From: UBA668 sp046052275 | GTDB taxonomy: Bacteria; Actinomycetota; Acidimicrobiia; Acidimicrobiales; Ilumatobacteraceae | Direction: 5' to 3' | DNA length: 14,154 nucleotides | Assembly (NCBI GenBank): GCA_046052275.1 | Contig: JBJOMQ010000048.1 | Location: 1-14,154, forward strand | Shown here: piece by piece, positions 7,230 through 14,154 of the stretch | How positions within the stretch are numbered: position 1 is the first letter of the stretch | How the letters are laid out: each line of letters starts with the position of its first letter | The notes under the pieces: model-generated | What the model saw: the letters and a program-made list of their open reading frames with translations, nothing else | Database searches by the model: none | Told to the model about the DNA's origin: nothing | Program-made: the position numbers and the translations under genes

Positions 7230-7970
7230 GTGACCGATCTCGACCTCACGCTCGACCGCACGAGCCCGGTGCCGCTGTATCACCAGCTGGCAGCGCAGCT
7301 CCGCGCCGCCGTCCACGACGGCCGGCTGCCCCGAGGCTCGTTCCTCGACAACGAGATCGCGCTCTCGCATCAGTGGCATCTCTCACGCCCCACCGTCAGG
7401 CGCGCCATCCAAGACCTCGTCGACGCCGGCCTCCTCGTTCGCCGACGCGGCGTCGGCACGCAGATCGTCGACGACCAGGTGCGCCGACGCTTCGCCCTCT
7501 CGAGCCTGTGGGACGACCTCGCCGCCGAGGGTCTCGAGCCCACCACCACCGTCGTCGAGCTCAGCCGCGTGGCAGCCGACGATGAATGCGCCGAGGCACT
7601 CCACCTGCAGCCCGGCGACGACATCGTGCAGATGGTGCGGGTACGCGCCGCCGCCGGCCAGCCGCTCGCCGTGCTGCGCAACTGGCTCATCCCCGAGGTC
7701 GCCAGCGACCTCACGGTGGCCCATCTGACTGCTCGTGGGCTCTACGACCTGCTGCGCGAGCGCGGGGTCCGGCCGCACCTCGCATTCCAGCGCCACGGTG
7801 CAAAGGCGGCCGATGCGTGGGAGGCGCAGCACCTCGACATTGCCGTCGGCGATCCACTCGTCACGATGCACCGCATCATGCAGGACGTCACCGGCCGACG
7901 CATCGAACTCACCCGCACCGTGTACCACGCCGAGCACTACACGGTGGAGACCACCGTCGTGGAGAACTGA
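7230..7970 (+). CDS. GntR-family transcriptional regulator, HutC type with UTRA domain
   Basis: DNA-binding ligand-responsive repressor, 246 residues. The winged helix-turn-helix covers about 14-80: PLYHQLAAQLRAAV, then HLSRPTVRRAIQDLVDAGLL as recognition region, and RRRGVGTQIV as the wing. Residues about 92-240 form a UTRA effector domain (ALSSLWDDLAAEGLEPTTTV ... GDDIVQMVRVR ... YHAEHYTVET). HutC-type members sense small metabolites such as urocanate, sugar phosphates or sugar acids. As first gene of the inositol operon, separated from the dioxygenase by 10 nt, it is probably the local inositol-pathway regulator; C. glutamicum IolR is also a GntR protein, whereas B. subtilis IolR is DeoR-type. 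The start GTG is chosen because it follows the operator and -10 directly. Confidence 0.9.
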   Translation: MTDLDLTLDRTSPVPLYHQLAAQLRAAVHDGRLPRGSFLDNEIALSHQWHLSRPTVRRAIQDLVDAGLLVRRRGVGTQIVDDQVRRRFALSSLWDDLAAEGLEPTTTVVELSRVAADDECAEALHLQPGDDIVQMVRVRAAAGQPLAVLRNWLIPEVASDLTVAHLTARGLYDLLRERGVRPHLAFQRHGAKAADAWEAQHLDIAVGDPLVTMHRIMQDVTGRRIELTRTVYHAEHYTVETTVVEN

Positions 7971-7980
7971 AGGACACACC

Positions 7981-9156
7981 ATGTCGAACGACCTGCGCCC
8001 CAGCGCCACGCACCTTCGCCGAATCGATCCGACATCGGCGTCCGTGGCCGACCTCCGTGCTGCCGTCGAACTTCCGATGCCGCGCCCAGCACTCGCCGCC
8101 GACGTCCGCAGCGGTGTGCCCGTCTACGACGCGGCGGCACTCCGGCAACTCATTGCCTCGTCGGGTTCGCACGCCCTGCTCGACGAGTGGGCCGATGTCC
8201 TCGCCCACGGTGCAGGCATCGTCGTCATCACCGGCGCTGTCGATGCCGACGTGCTCCGGCCCGTCACCGCAGCCTTCACGCGCATGATCGATGAGCAGAA
8301 TGCCGCCGGCTCAGCCCAGGGCGACCACTTCGCCAAGCCGGGCACCAATGACCGAGTGTGGAACGCATTCGAGAAGCTCGCCGTCGCGGCACCCGCTGCA
8401 TTCGTGCGCTACTACGCCAACGACATGATCGCACTCGGCTGTCGAGCCTGGCTCGGTCCCGGCTACCAGATCAGCTCACAGGTGAACCGGGTGAACCCGG
8501 GCGGGCAAGCGCAGATGCCGCACCGCGATTACCACCTGGGATTCATGACCGACGAGCGCGCCGCCGAGTACCCGCTTCACGTGCACCAGCTCTCGCCGGC
8601 GCTCACCCTGCAGGGCGCCATCGCCCACTGCGACATGCCCGTCGAGTCGGGTCCCACCATCTACTTGCCCGGCTCGCAGCGCTATCCGCTCGGCTATCTC
8701 GCCTGGCGCAATCCCGAGGTCATCGACTACTTCGACGCGCACCACGTACAGCTGGCACTGGCGGAGGGTGACCTGGTGTGGTTCAACCCAGCCCTGCTCC
8801 ACGCCGCCGGCAGCAACCGCACCACCGACATCCTTCGCATGGCGAACCTGCTGCAGGTGTCGTCGTCGATGGGACGGCCGATGGAGACCATCGACACCCG
8901 GCGCATTGCCGAAGCTGTCTATCCCGCACTGCTCGAGGCCGTCGGCGATCTCGACGCCGACTCGCTCGAGCATGTCCTCACCGCAGCGACCGAGTGCTAC
9001 GCGTTCCCCACCAACCTCGACCGCGATCCCCCGGTCGGCGGCCTCACTCCGCCTACGCAGCGCGACCTCGTCGGTGACGCACTCGCGCGTCGCGCCACAC
9101 CATCCGAGCTCACCGCAATCCTCGACGCCCACGACTGGCGACGCGCCAGCCACTGA
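7981..9156 (+). CDS. Phytanoyl-CoA dioxygenase (PhyH)-like Fe(II)/2-oxoglutarate oxygenase
   Basis: Predicted cytoplasmic non-haem iron oxygenase that couples 2-oxoglutarate decarboxylation to hydroxylation or oxidative demethylation. The 391-residue product has the iron facial triad: HRDYH gives His181 and Asp183, and LLHAAGSNRTTDILRMAN gives the distal His274, with Arg280 or Arg286 as 2-oxoglutarate-binding candidate. GPTIYLPGSQRYPLGYL and GDLVWFNP are typical of the PhyH core. It is longer than the usual roughly 300 residues because of about 70 extra N-terminal residues and a C-terminal helical tail. ATG 7981 is supported by AAGGA at 7970-7974. The frame is also open upstream from 7735, but this overlaps gntR. 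Genes on both sides belong to an inositol operon, so the substrate may be a cyclitol or methylated inositol; that is inference. No activity can be read from sequence alone. Confidence 0.85.
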   Translation: MSNDLRPSATHLRRIDPTSASVADLRAAVELPMPRPALAADVRSGVPVYDAAALRQLIASSGSHALLDEWADVLAHGAGIVVITGAVDADVLRPVTAAFTRMIDEQNAAGSAQGDHFAKPGTNDRVWNAFEKLAVAAPAAFVRYYANDMIALGCRAWLGPGYQISSQVNRVNPGGQAQMPHRDYHLGFMTDERAAEYPLHVHQLSPALTLQGAIAHCDMPVESGPTIYLPGSQRYPLGYLAWRNPEVIDYFDAHHVQLALAEGDLVWFNPALLHAAGSNRTTDILRMANLLQVSSSMGRPMETIDTRRIAEAVYPALLEAVGDLDADSLEHVLTAATECYAFPTNLDRDPPVGGLTPPTQRDLVGDALARRATPSELTAILDAHDWRRASH

Positions 9157-9206
9157 CGCGCCACGACCAACCACCTCTCAGATCTCTCATCACACAGGAG
9201 CACAAC

Positions 9207-10202
9207 ATGGCACTACGCATCGGACTCTTGGGCGCCGGCCGCATCGGCAAGGTGCACGCCAGCGCGATCGGCGCCACAGAGGGCGCCGTGCTCACCGCCG
9301 TCGCCGACGCATTCCCCGACGCCGCTGCCGGTGTCGCCGCAGCACACGGCGCCGACGTGGCATCGATCGACGACATCCTCGCCGACCGCGACATCGACGC
9401 CGTCTTCATCACCACCCCCACCGACATGCATGCCGACCTCATCATCCGGTCGGCGCACGCAGGCAAGGCGATCTTCTGCGAGAAGCCGATCGACCTCGAT
9501 GTCGGGCGGGTGACCGAGTGTCTCAGCGCCGTGGCGACGACGTCGACAACCCTGATGGTCGGATTCAACCGCCGCTTCGACCCCAACTTCCGTGCCGTGC
9601 GCGACCGGATCGATGCTGGCGACATCGGCGCCGTCGAGATGGTCGTCATCACCTCGCGAGACCCCGGCCCGCCGCCCCTCGAGTACATGGCACGCTCCGG
9701 AGGACTGCTGCGCGACATGACCATCCACGATCTCGACATGGCGCGTTTCCTCCTCGGCGAGGAGCCCACCGAGGTGTTCGCCGTCGGCTCAGTCCTCGTC
9801 GATCCGGCCATCGCATCGGTGCCCGACATCGACAGCGCAGCGGTCACGCTTCGAACCGCGTCGGGGAAGATGGCACAGATCAACAACTCGCGGCGCGCCA
9901 CCTACGGCTACGACCAGCGCATCGAGGTGCACGGATCAAAGGGCATGGCCCGCGCCGAGAACATCCACGAGACCACGGCCGAGGTCGCCGGCGGCCACGG
10001 CTACACGCGGGCACCGCTGATGAACTTCTTCCTCGAGCGCTACATGCCCGCCTATCAGGCCGAGGTCGCCGAGTTCGTGGCAGCCGTCAGTGCCGGCCGC
10101 GAACCACTCGCCACCGGACTCGACGGCCTACGCGCCCTGCAGCTCGCCGACGCCGCCTACCAGTCGCTCGAATCCGGCAGCCTCGTGCGGCTCGCGTGGT
10201 GA
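9207..10202 (+). CDS. iolG: myo-Inositol 2-dehydrogenase
   Basis: NAD-dependent oxidation of myo-inositol to scyllo-inosose, the first step of inositol breakdown. The 331-residue protein has the Rossmann motif GAGRIG (9-14), CEKPIDLD with catalytic Lys93, and DMTIHDLDM with Asp170 and His174. These match in order and nearly in number the Lys/Asp/His set I recall for B. subtilis IolG (97/172/176). FNRRFDPNF and YGYDQRIEVHGSKGMARAEN are also typical of the inositol dehydrogenase branch of the Gfo/Idh/MocA family. ATG 9207 has an AGGAG at 9196-9200. The 50-nt gap from the dioxygenase contains no hairpin or promoter that I can support, and iolB follows after 4 nt. Some family members accept chiro-inositol or glucose, so exact substrate is less sure than the family. 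Confidence 0.88.
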   Translation: MALRIGLLGAGRIGKVHASAIGATEGAVLTAVADAFPDAAAGVAAAHGADVASIDDILADRDIDAVFITTPTDMHADLIIRSAHAGKAIFCEKPIDLDVGRVTECLSAVATTSTTLMVGFNRRFDPNFRAVRDRIDAGDIGAVEMVVITSRDPGPPPLEYMARSGGLLRDMTIHDLDMARFLLGEEPTEVFAVGSVLVDPAIASVPDIDSAAVTLRTASGKMAQINNSRRATYGYDQRIEVHGSKGMARAENIHETTAEVAGGHGYTRAPLMNFFLERYMPAYQAEVAEFVAAVSAGREPLATGLDGLRALQLADAAYQSLESGSLVRLAW

Positions 10203-10206
10203 CACC

Positions 10207-11118
10207 GTGACGCGACGCCATATACCCGCCGGCACCGCTACACACGGCACCGACCCGCTGCGCGTCACCCCTGCCGATGCAGGGTGGACCTACTGCGGCC
10301 TGCACGTCGTCGCCCTTGGTGCGGGCGAGTCGCGCACGCTGCACACGGGCGACTCCGAGCTCATCGTGCTGCCGCTGTCGGCGTCGGGCGTCACGGTCAC
10401 TGCCGCTGGGCAGTCGTTCACCCTCGACGGCCGCTCGTCGGTGTTCGCCCGCGTCACCGACTTCGTCTACGTGGGCCGCGACACCGAGTACACGCTGAGC
10501 AGCACCAGCGGTGGGGAGATCGCCCTGCCGTCGGCCCGCTGCGACCGAGCGCTTCCGCCGCGCTACGGCGCCGCCAGCGACGTGCGCATCGAGACGCGCG
10601 GCGCCGGGCCGGCCACCCGCCAGGTCACCAACTTCGCCAGCCCCGAAGCCTGGCCCCACGCCGACCGGCTGATGTGCGTCGAGCTGCTCACTCCCGACGG
10701 CAACTGGAGCAGCTACCCGCCCCACAAGCACGACGATTCTCCCGAGTGCCCCGTGAACAACGAGGAGATCTACTACTTCCGCATCGGCAGGGCCGGTACG
10801 GCCGACTACGCACCCGAGGGGTTCGGCCTGCACCGCACCTACACCGGCGACTCGGTGAGCGCGCCACTTGCGATCGACGACCATGTCACCGTCGGCGACG
10901 GCGACATGTACGTGGTGCCACGCGGCTACCACGGGCCGTGCGTCGCCGCACCCGGCTACACCATGTACTACCTGAACGTGCTCGCCGGCCCCGGCGGCGA
11001 GCGGTCGATGGCCTTCTGCGACGACCCCGCCCACCACTGGATCCGGGCCACGTGGGACGACATGCCCGCCGACCCGCGCGTGCCGATGGCAGACGCCGCA
11101 GGAATGAGGCATTCATGA
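10207..11118 (+). CDS. iolB: 5-deoxy-glucuronate isomerase
   Basis: Converts 5-deoxy-D-glucuronate to 5-dehydro-2-deoxy-D-gluconate, the fourth step of inositol breakdown. The 303-residue product is a bicupin: an N-terminal degenerate half (residues about 20-120) and a metal-binding C-terminal half. In the latter, SSYPPHKHDD supplies His173 and His175, NNEEIYYFR supplies Glu186/Glu187, and VVPRGYHGPCVAAPGYTMYY supplies His242. The C-terminal DDPAHHWIRATWDD is a typical IolB ending. GTG 10207 is chosen because it lies 4 nt after the iolG stop; the frame open from 10090 overlaps iolG out of frame. No clear ribosome site precedes it, so translation probably depends on coupling to iolG. The stop overlaps the iolC start as ATGA. 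Confidence 0.95.
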   Translation: MTRRHIPAGTATHGTDPLRVTPADAGWTYCGLHVVALGAGESRTLHTGDSELIVLPLSASGVTVTAAGQSFTLDGRSSVFARVTDFVYVGRDTEYTLSSTSGGEIALPSARCDRALPPRYGAASDVRIETRGAGPATRQVTNFASPEAWPHADRLMCVELLTPDGNWSSYPPHKHDDSPECPVNNEEIYYFRIGRAGTADYAPEGFGLHRTYTGDSVSAPLAIDDHVTVGDGDMYVVPRGYHGPCVAAPGYTMYYLNVLAGPGGERSMAFCDDPAHHWIRATWDDMPADPRVPMADAAGMRHS

Positions 11119-12065
11119 GCGCCGACCGCCCTCTCGAACTGCTCACCGTCGGACGGATCAGCGTCGACCTCTATGCCGAGCAGATCGGTGCGCATCTCAA
11201 CGACGTGCGCACATTCCGCAAGTCGGTCGGCGGCACCGCCACCAACGTCGCCGTCGCCACCGCCCGACTCGGACACCGCACCGCCGTCTTCACCCGACTC
11301 GGCAACGACCCGATGGGCGGCTACATCCGCCATGCACTCGAGCACACATTCGGCGTCGACACGACATGGATCGCCGACGATCCCGCACTTCGCACGCCGC
11401 TGGCATTCGCCATCATGGAGGACCCCGGCGAACCCCAGATCGTCTTCTACCGCGAGCCGAAGGGGCCCGACCTCAACATCGAGCCCGCCGACATCGACCA
11501 GTCAGTGGTGCGCGACGTGCCGATCTTCTGGTTCCCGACGTCGTGCCTGTCGGCCGAGCCGAGCCGCGGCACGATCCATCAGATGCTCGAGTGGCGCGAC
11601 CGTCGCACGCACACGATCCTCGACCTCGACTGGCGCCCGCAGTTCTGGCAGCGGCCGTCGGATGCCACCGCCGAGCTGGCCCAGGTGCTGCCGCACGTGA
11701 CGATGGCGATCGGCAATCGCACCGAGTGCGAGATCGCCGTCGGCGAGAGCGACCCCGACCGAGCCGCCGATGCCCTGCTGGCACTCGGACTTCAGGCGGC
11801 CGTCGTGAAGATGGGCGGCGACGGCGTGCTCGTCGCCTCGGCCGACGGGATCCGCGAGCGCATCGCGCCCTATCCGGTCGAGGTCGTCTGCGGCCTCGGC
11901 GCCGGCGACGCGTTCGGTGGCGCGCTGTGCCATGGGCTGCTGTCGGGCTGGGACCTCGCCAGGTGTGCCCGCGCCGGCAACGTCGCAGGTGCACTCGTCG
12001 CTGCACGGCTGATGTGCGCCGACGACATGCCGTACCTCGAGGAGATCAATGCCGCACTTGGATGA
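11115..12065 (+). CDS. iolC: 5-dehydro-2-deoxygluconokinase (PfkB family)
   Basis: Phosphorylates 5-dehydro-2-deoxy-D-gluconate at C6 with ATP. The 316-residue ribokinase-fold protein shows the N-terminal GRISVDLYAEQIG, the substrate motif KSVGGTATNVAVATARLG starting at Lys36, and the ATP/anion-hole signature VVCGLGAGDAFGGALCHGLL with catalytic Asp265. VDLYAEQIG and the FYREPKGPDLNI segment are typical of IolC rather than of fructokinases or ribokinase. It is a stand-alone kinase; in some bacteria IolC carries a C-terminal DUF2090 aldolase domain, missing here, and the next gene may supply that activity. The ATG at 11115 overlaps the iolB stop by 4 nt (ATGA) with GAGG at 11106-11109. The frame open from 10284 is a shadow inside iolB. 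Confidence 0.93.
   Translation: MSADRPLELLTVGRISVDLYAEQIGAHLNDVRTFRKSVGGTATNVAVATARLGHRTAVFTRLGNDPMGGYIRHALEHTFGVDTTWIADDPALRTPLAFAIMEDPGEPQIVFYREPKGPDLNIEPADIDQSVVRDVPIFWFPTSCLSAEPSRGTIHQMLEWRDRRTHTILDLDWRPQFWQRPSDATAELAQVLPHVTMAIGNRTECEIAVGESDPDRAADALLALGLQAAVVKMGGDGVLVASADGIRERIAPYPVEVVCGLGAGDAFGGALCHGLLSGWDLARCARAGNVAGALVAARLMCADDMPYLEEINAALG
12039..12044 (+). promoter_or_regulatory. Ribosome binding site inside the 3' end of iolC
   Basis: GAGGAG, 4 nt before the ATG at 12049, lies within the iolC coding sequence. It fixes the start of the following gene inside iolC, creating a 17-nt overlap and coupling translation of kinase and aldolase-like protein. Confidence 0.7.
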
Positions 12066-12996
12066 CGACCGCTGGACGTGGCTCATCGCCACCCGTGCCG
12101 AGCAGCCGAGACGTCCACTCGAGACGCTCATGGCGCGGCGGCGCCGCCCGCTCCTGCGCGACGGCCGCCTGTTCATCGTCGCTGCCGATCACACGGCACG
12201 CGGCGCGCTCGGCGTACCGGGCGATCCGTTCGCGATGGCCGACCGCCGCCGACTCCTCGAGGCACTGCTCACAGCCCTCGCCAATCCAGAGGTCGACGGT
12301 GTGCTGGCTAGCGCCGACATTGCCGAAGACCTTGCCGTGCTCGACGCACTCGACGACCGGCTGGTGTTCGGCACGATGAACCGAGGCGGCATCATCGGCG
12401 CGCAGTGGGAGCTCGACGACAGGATGACGGCCTACAGCGCGGCGACGATCGCGTCCCACGGGCTCGACGGCGGCAAGGTGCTGCTGCGCATCGCCGACGA
12501 CGACCACGGCACGGCACGCACCCTCGAGGCCTGCGCCCGCGCCGTCGACGAGTGCGCCGAACTCGGTCTGCCGATCATGGTCGAGCCGCTTCCGTATCAT
12601 CACGATCCCGTCTCCGGCAGAGCCACGCTGCTCGCCGACGAGGACGCCCTCCTACGCGCCGTCGCCATTGGCAGCGGCCTCGGCTCGAGCACCACGAGCA
12701 CATGGCTGAAGGTGCCGGCAAGCAGCAACCCGCAGCGCATGCTCTCGTGCACGACGCTTCCCGCACTCATACTTGGCGGCACCCCTGGGCCGGATCCCGA
12801 CGCCACCTTCGCCTCGTGGGAGGCAGCGATGCAGGTGCCAAATGTCCGCGGCCTCGTCGTCGGCAGGGCGCTGCTCTATCCGCCCGATGGCGACGTAGCC
12901 GCCGCTATTGCGCGGGCCGCGCGCATCGTCCGCCCGGCGGGAGCAGCGACGGATGGCGCCCGCGGCACAACCCCGGTGCCGGCACGCACGCCCTGA
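12049..12996 (+). CDS. (beta/alpha)8-barrel aldolase-like protein (Cgl0159/LacD-DeoC type)
   Basis: I recognise this 315-residue protein as the class I aldolase-like barrel found next to iolC in actinobacterial inositol clusters, called Cgl0159 family in my memory (name not checked). Motifs: RLFIVAADHTARGALG (about 42-57) at the first strands, KVLLRIADDDHGTART with acidic residues, LPIMVEPLPYH, and WLKVPAS with Lys221, a good Schiff-base candidate. GGTPGPDP and RGLVVGRALLYP form a phosphate-binding C-terminal pair. The C-terminal 25 residues are low-complexity. In the pathway a 6-phospho-5-dehydro-2-deoxygluconate aldolase (IolJ role) must follow IolC, giving dihydroxyacetone phosphate and malonate semialdehyde. 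Gene order makes this protein the candidate. The start overlaps iolC by 17 nt and uses GAGGAG at 12039-12044. Family call is firmer than reaction. Confidence 0.8.
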   Translation: MPHLDDDRWTWLIATRAEQPRRPLETLMARRRRPLLRDGRLFIVAADHTARGALGVPGDPFAMADRRRLLEALLTALANPEVDGVLASADIAEDLAVLDALDDRLVFGTMNRGGIIGAQWELDDRMTAYSAATIASHGLDGGKVLLRIADDDHGTARTLEACARAVDECAELGLPIMVEPLPYHHDPVSGRATLLADEDALLRAVAIGSGLGSSTTSTWLKVPASSNPQRMLSCTTLPALILGGTPGPDPDATFASWEAAMQVPNVRGLVVGRALLYPPDGDVAAAIARAARIVRPAGAATDGARGTTPVPARTP

Positions 12997-13030
12997 CCGG
13001 CAGGCACGGCAGAATCAGCACGCACAACAA

Positions 13031-13036
13031 GAGGAG
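13031..13036 (+). promoter_or_regulatory. Strong ribosome binding site for the last gene
   Basis: GAGGAG with 6 nt to the ATG at 13043. It is the best ribosome site in the window and decides the start of the truncated oxidoreductase gene. The 46-nt gap behind the aldolase-like gene shows no clear promoter. Confidence 0.8.
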
Positions 13037-13042
13037 ATCACC

Positions 13043-14154
13043 ATGACCCGTCGTCTCGGCATCGGAGTAGTCGGCTTCGGCTGGATGGGCCAGGCCCACA
13101 GCCGGGGCTGCCGCCGCGCCCCCGCCCACTTCCCCACTCGCGAGTACCAGCCCGACCTCGTCGTGGTCAGCGACGTGCTCGAGTCGCGTCGCACTGCCGC
13201 CGTCAACGACTTCGGCTTCCGTGAGGCCGTTGCCGACTGGCACGACGTCGTCACGCACCCCGACGTCGACATCGTCTTCGTCACGGCACCCAACATGCTG
13301 CACGTGCCGATCGTCGAGGCTGCTGCAGCCAATGGCAAGCACGTCTTCTGCGAGAAGCCGGTGGGCGGCACCCCAGCCCAGACCGTCGTCGCCGAGCGCG
13401 CTGCACGCCAGGCCGGTGTCATCACCGGTGTCGGCTACAACTACCGCTGGGCCCCGCTCGTGCAGTACGCCAAGCAGCTCATCGACGGCGGCCACCTCGG
13501 CACGATCATGCACTACGAGGGCCGCTTCTTCAGCACCTACGCCAGCGATCCGCTCGGCCTGCTGTCGTGGCGCTTCCTCGTCGACGAGGCCGGCCACGGC
13601 GTCAGCACCGACATCCTCTCCCACTCGGTCGACCTGGCGCACTTCCTCATTGGCGATGCCGCCGGCCGCATCACGAAGGTGGTTGGCACGGGCGAGACCT
13701 ACATCAAGCAACGCCCCCTGCCCACCGGCGCCGGCACGCACTACGACCGCGGCAAGCCCGGCGACCCGATGGGCGACGTCACCAACGAGGACTACATCGG
13801 CATGATGTGCGTGTTCGCGAATGGGGCGCGCGGCACGTTCGAGACCTGTCGGTCGATGGTCGGCCCCGAGAGCCAGAACTCGTTCGAGGTCTACGGCACC
13901 AAGGGCAGCATCCGCTGGAACTTCGAGCAGCTGAACCAGATGCATGTCTTCCTCGTCGACGAGAACCGGCCGTCCGGTGTCGTCCACAACGGGTACGTCC
14001 ACGTCAACAGCGGCGAGGCGTTCCCGCACCACGGTGCTTTCGTGCCGGGGGCAGCCAACGGCATCGGCTTTGAGGAGCTCGTGTGCATCGAAGACCACGA
14101 GTTCCTCACGTCGGTGGCCCTCGGCCGCCGTCACTCGGTCGGCTTCGATGAGGC
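13043..14154 (+). CDS. Gfo/Idh/MocA-family NAD(P)-dependent oxidoreductase (3' truncated by window)
   Basis: The frame runs open from ATG 13043 to the window end (370 codons plus two bases), so the last part is missing. Rossmann motif GFGWMGQAHS (11-20), FCEKPVGGTP with Lys105, and DILSHSVDLAHFL with Asp190 and His194 give the complete family catalytic set. It differs from the inositol dehydrogenase upstream: an insertion carries a conserved LSWRF segment (about 173-177) before the catalytic Asp, and a later TNEDYIGMMCVFANGARGTF block is typical of the longer (roughly 390-residue) branch that includes levoglucosan and related sugar dehydrogenases, from memory. Likely substrate is a sugar, anhydrosugar or cyclitol; not determinable here. 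It is last seen of the operon and closely follows the aldolase-like gene. Confidence 0.88.
   Translation, partial: MTRRLGIGVVGFGWMGQAHSRGCRRAPAHFPTREYQPDLVVVSDVLESRRTAAVNDFGFREAVADWHDVVTHPDVDIVFVTAPNMLHVPIVEAAAANGKHVFCEKPVGGTPAQTVVAERAARQAGVITGVGYNYRWAPLVQYAKQLIDGGHLGTIMHYEGRFFSTYASDPLGLLSWRFLVDEAGHGVSTDILSHSVDLAHFLIGDAAGRITKVVGTGETYIKQRPLPTGAGTHYDRGKPGDPMGDVTNEDYIGMMCVFANGARGTFETCRSMVGPESQNSFEVYGTKGSIRWNFEQLNQMHVFLVDENRPSGVVHNGYVHVNSGEAFPHHGAFVPGAANGIGFEELVCIEDHEFLTSVALGRRHSVGFDE

Noticed and set aside
9157..9206. The 50-nt gap before iolG, considered as an internal promoter
   Set aside because: No pair of -35/-10 boxes or TGTCA/TGACA half-site is visible; only the AGGAG ribosome site is supported.
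12977..13002. TGCCGG...CCGGCA inverted repeat around the aldolase-like gene stop, considered as a terminator
   Set aside because: The stem is only 6 bp with a 14-nt loop and no T-run, and the next gene follows after 46 nt with a strong ribosome site, so read-through is more likely.
12905..14134. Long minus-strand open frame of about 409 codons across the last gene
   Set aside because: It is antisense to the truncated oxidoreductase, which has intact catalytic motifs and a strong GAGGAG ribosome site. The antisense product is rich in Val, Asp, Gly and Arg with no recognisable motif, as expected for a high-GC shadow.
1..14154. CRISPR arrays, tRNA or rRNA genes, insertion sequences and attachment sites
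   Set aside because: None seen. The only tandem repetition is the in-frame coding repeat at 247-1350, and no transposase or integrase motif occurs in any frame.

Overview
The window reads as chromosome from a high-GC actinobacterium. The surface-repeat protein, the adenosine deaminase (which I recall as close in length and motifs to the mycobacterial enzyme), the frequent GTG starts and the GC-rich third codon positions all fit Actinomycetota. An Acidimicrobiia/Ilumatobacter-like source is my best guess, from the surface-repeat style only. Coding density is very high. I see no tRNA, rRNA, CRISPR or mobile element.

Left part (1-3874, + strand). A partial gene open at the window edge encodes the C-terminal part of a large extracellular repeat protein, with three copies of a 126-residue module in exact 378-bp register. 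It is followed by two GC-rich hairpins (probable terminator) and a perfect 9+9 bp dyad. Next comes a two-gene unit: adenosine deaminase (add) and, 4 nt after its stop, an MFS transporter starting at GTG.

Middle (3890-7141, - strand). This is a two-gene ABC system of the MacB/FtsX type: an ATPase followed 3 nt later by an 825-residue permease made of two FtsX-like halves. It converges on the MFS gene with only 15 nt between the stop codons.

Right part (7192-14154, + strand). Divergent from the ABC genes, a probably leaderless GntR/HutC-type regulator gene sits behind a promoter that overlaps a TGTCA/TGACA operator-like cluster. Behind it runs a compact myo-inositol catabolism operon: PhyH-like Fe(II)/2-oxoglutarate dioxygenase, iolG, iolB, iolC, a (beta/alpha)8 aldolase-like protein and a second Gfo/Idh/MocA oxidoreductase cut by the window end. 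IolG oxidises myo-inositol to scyllo-inosose, IolB isomerises 5-deoxyglucuronate, and IolC phosphorylates 5-dehydro-2-deoxygluconate. The aldolase-like protein is placed where a 2-deoxy-5-keto-gluconate-6-phosphate aldolase (IolJ function) is needed. IolE, IolD, IolA and an inositol transporter are not in the window and would be expected downstream or elsewhere.

The most interesting element is the dioxygenase in second position of the inositol operon, together with the second, differently typed oxidoreductase. The pair suggests that the operon handles a modified inositol or a related cyclitol/sugar rather than plain myo-inositol only. This is inference from gene order.
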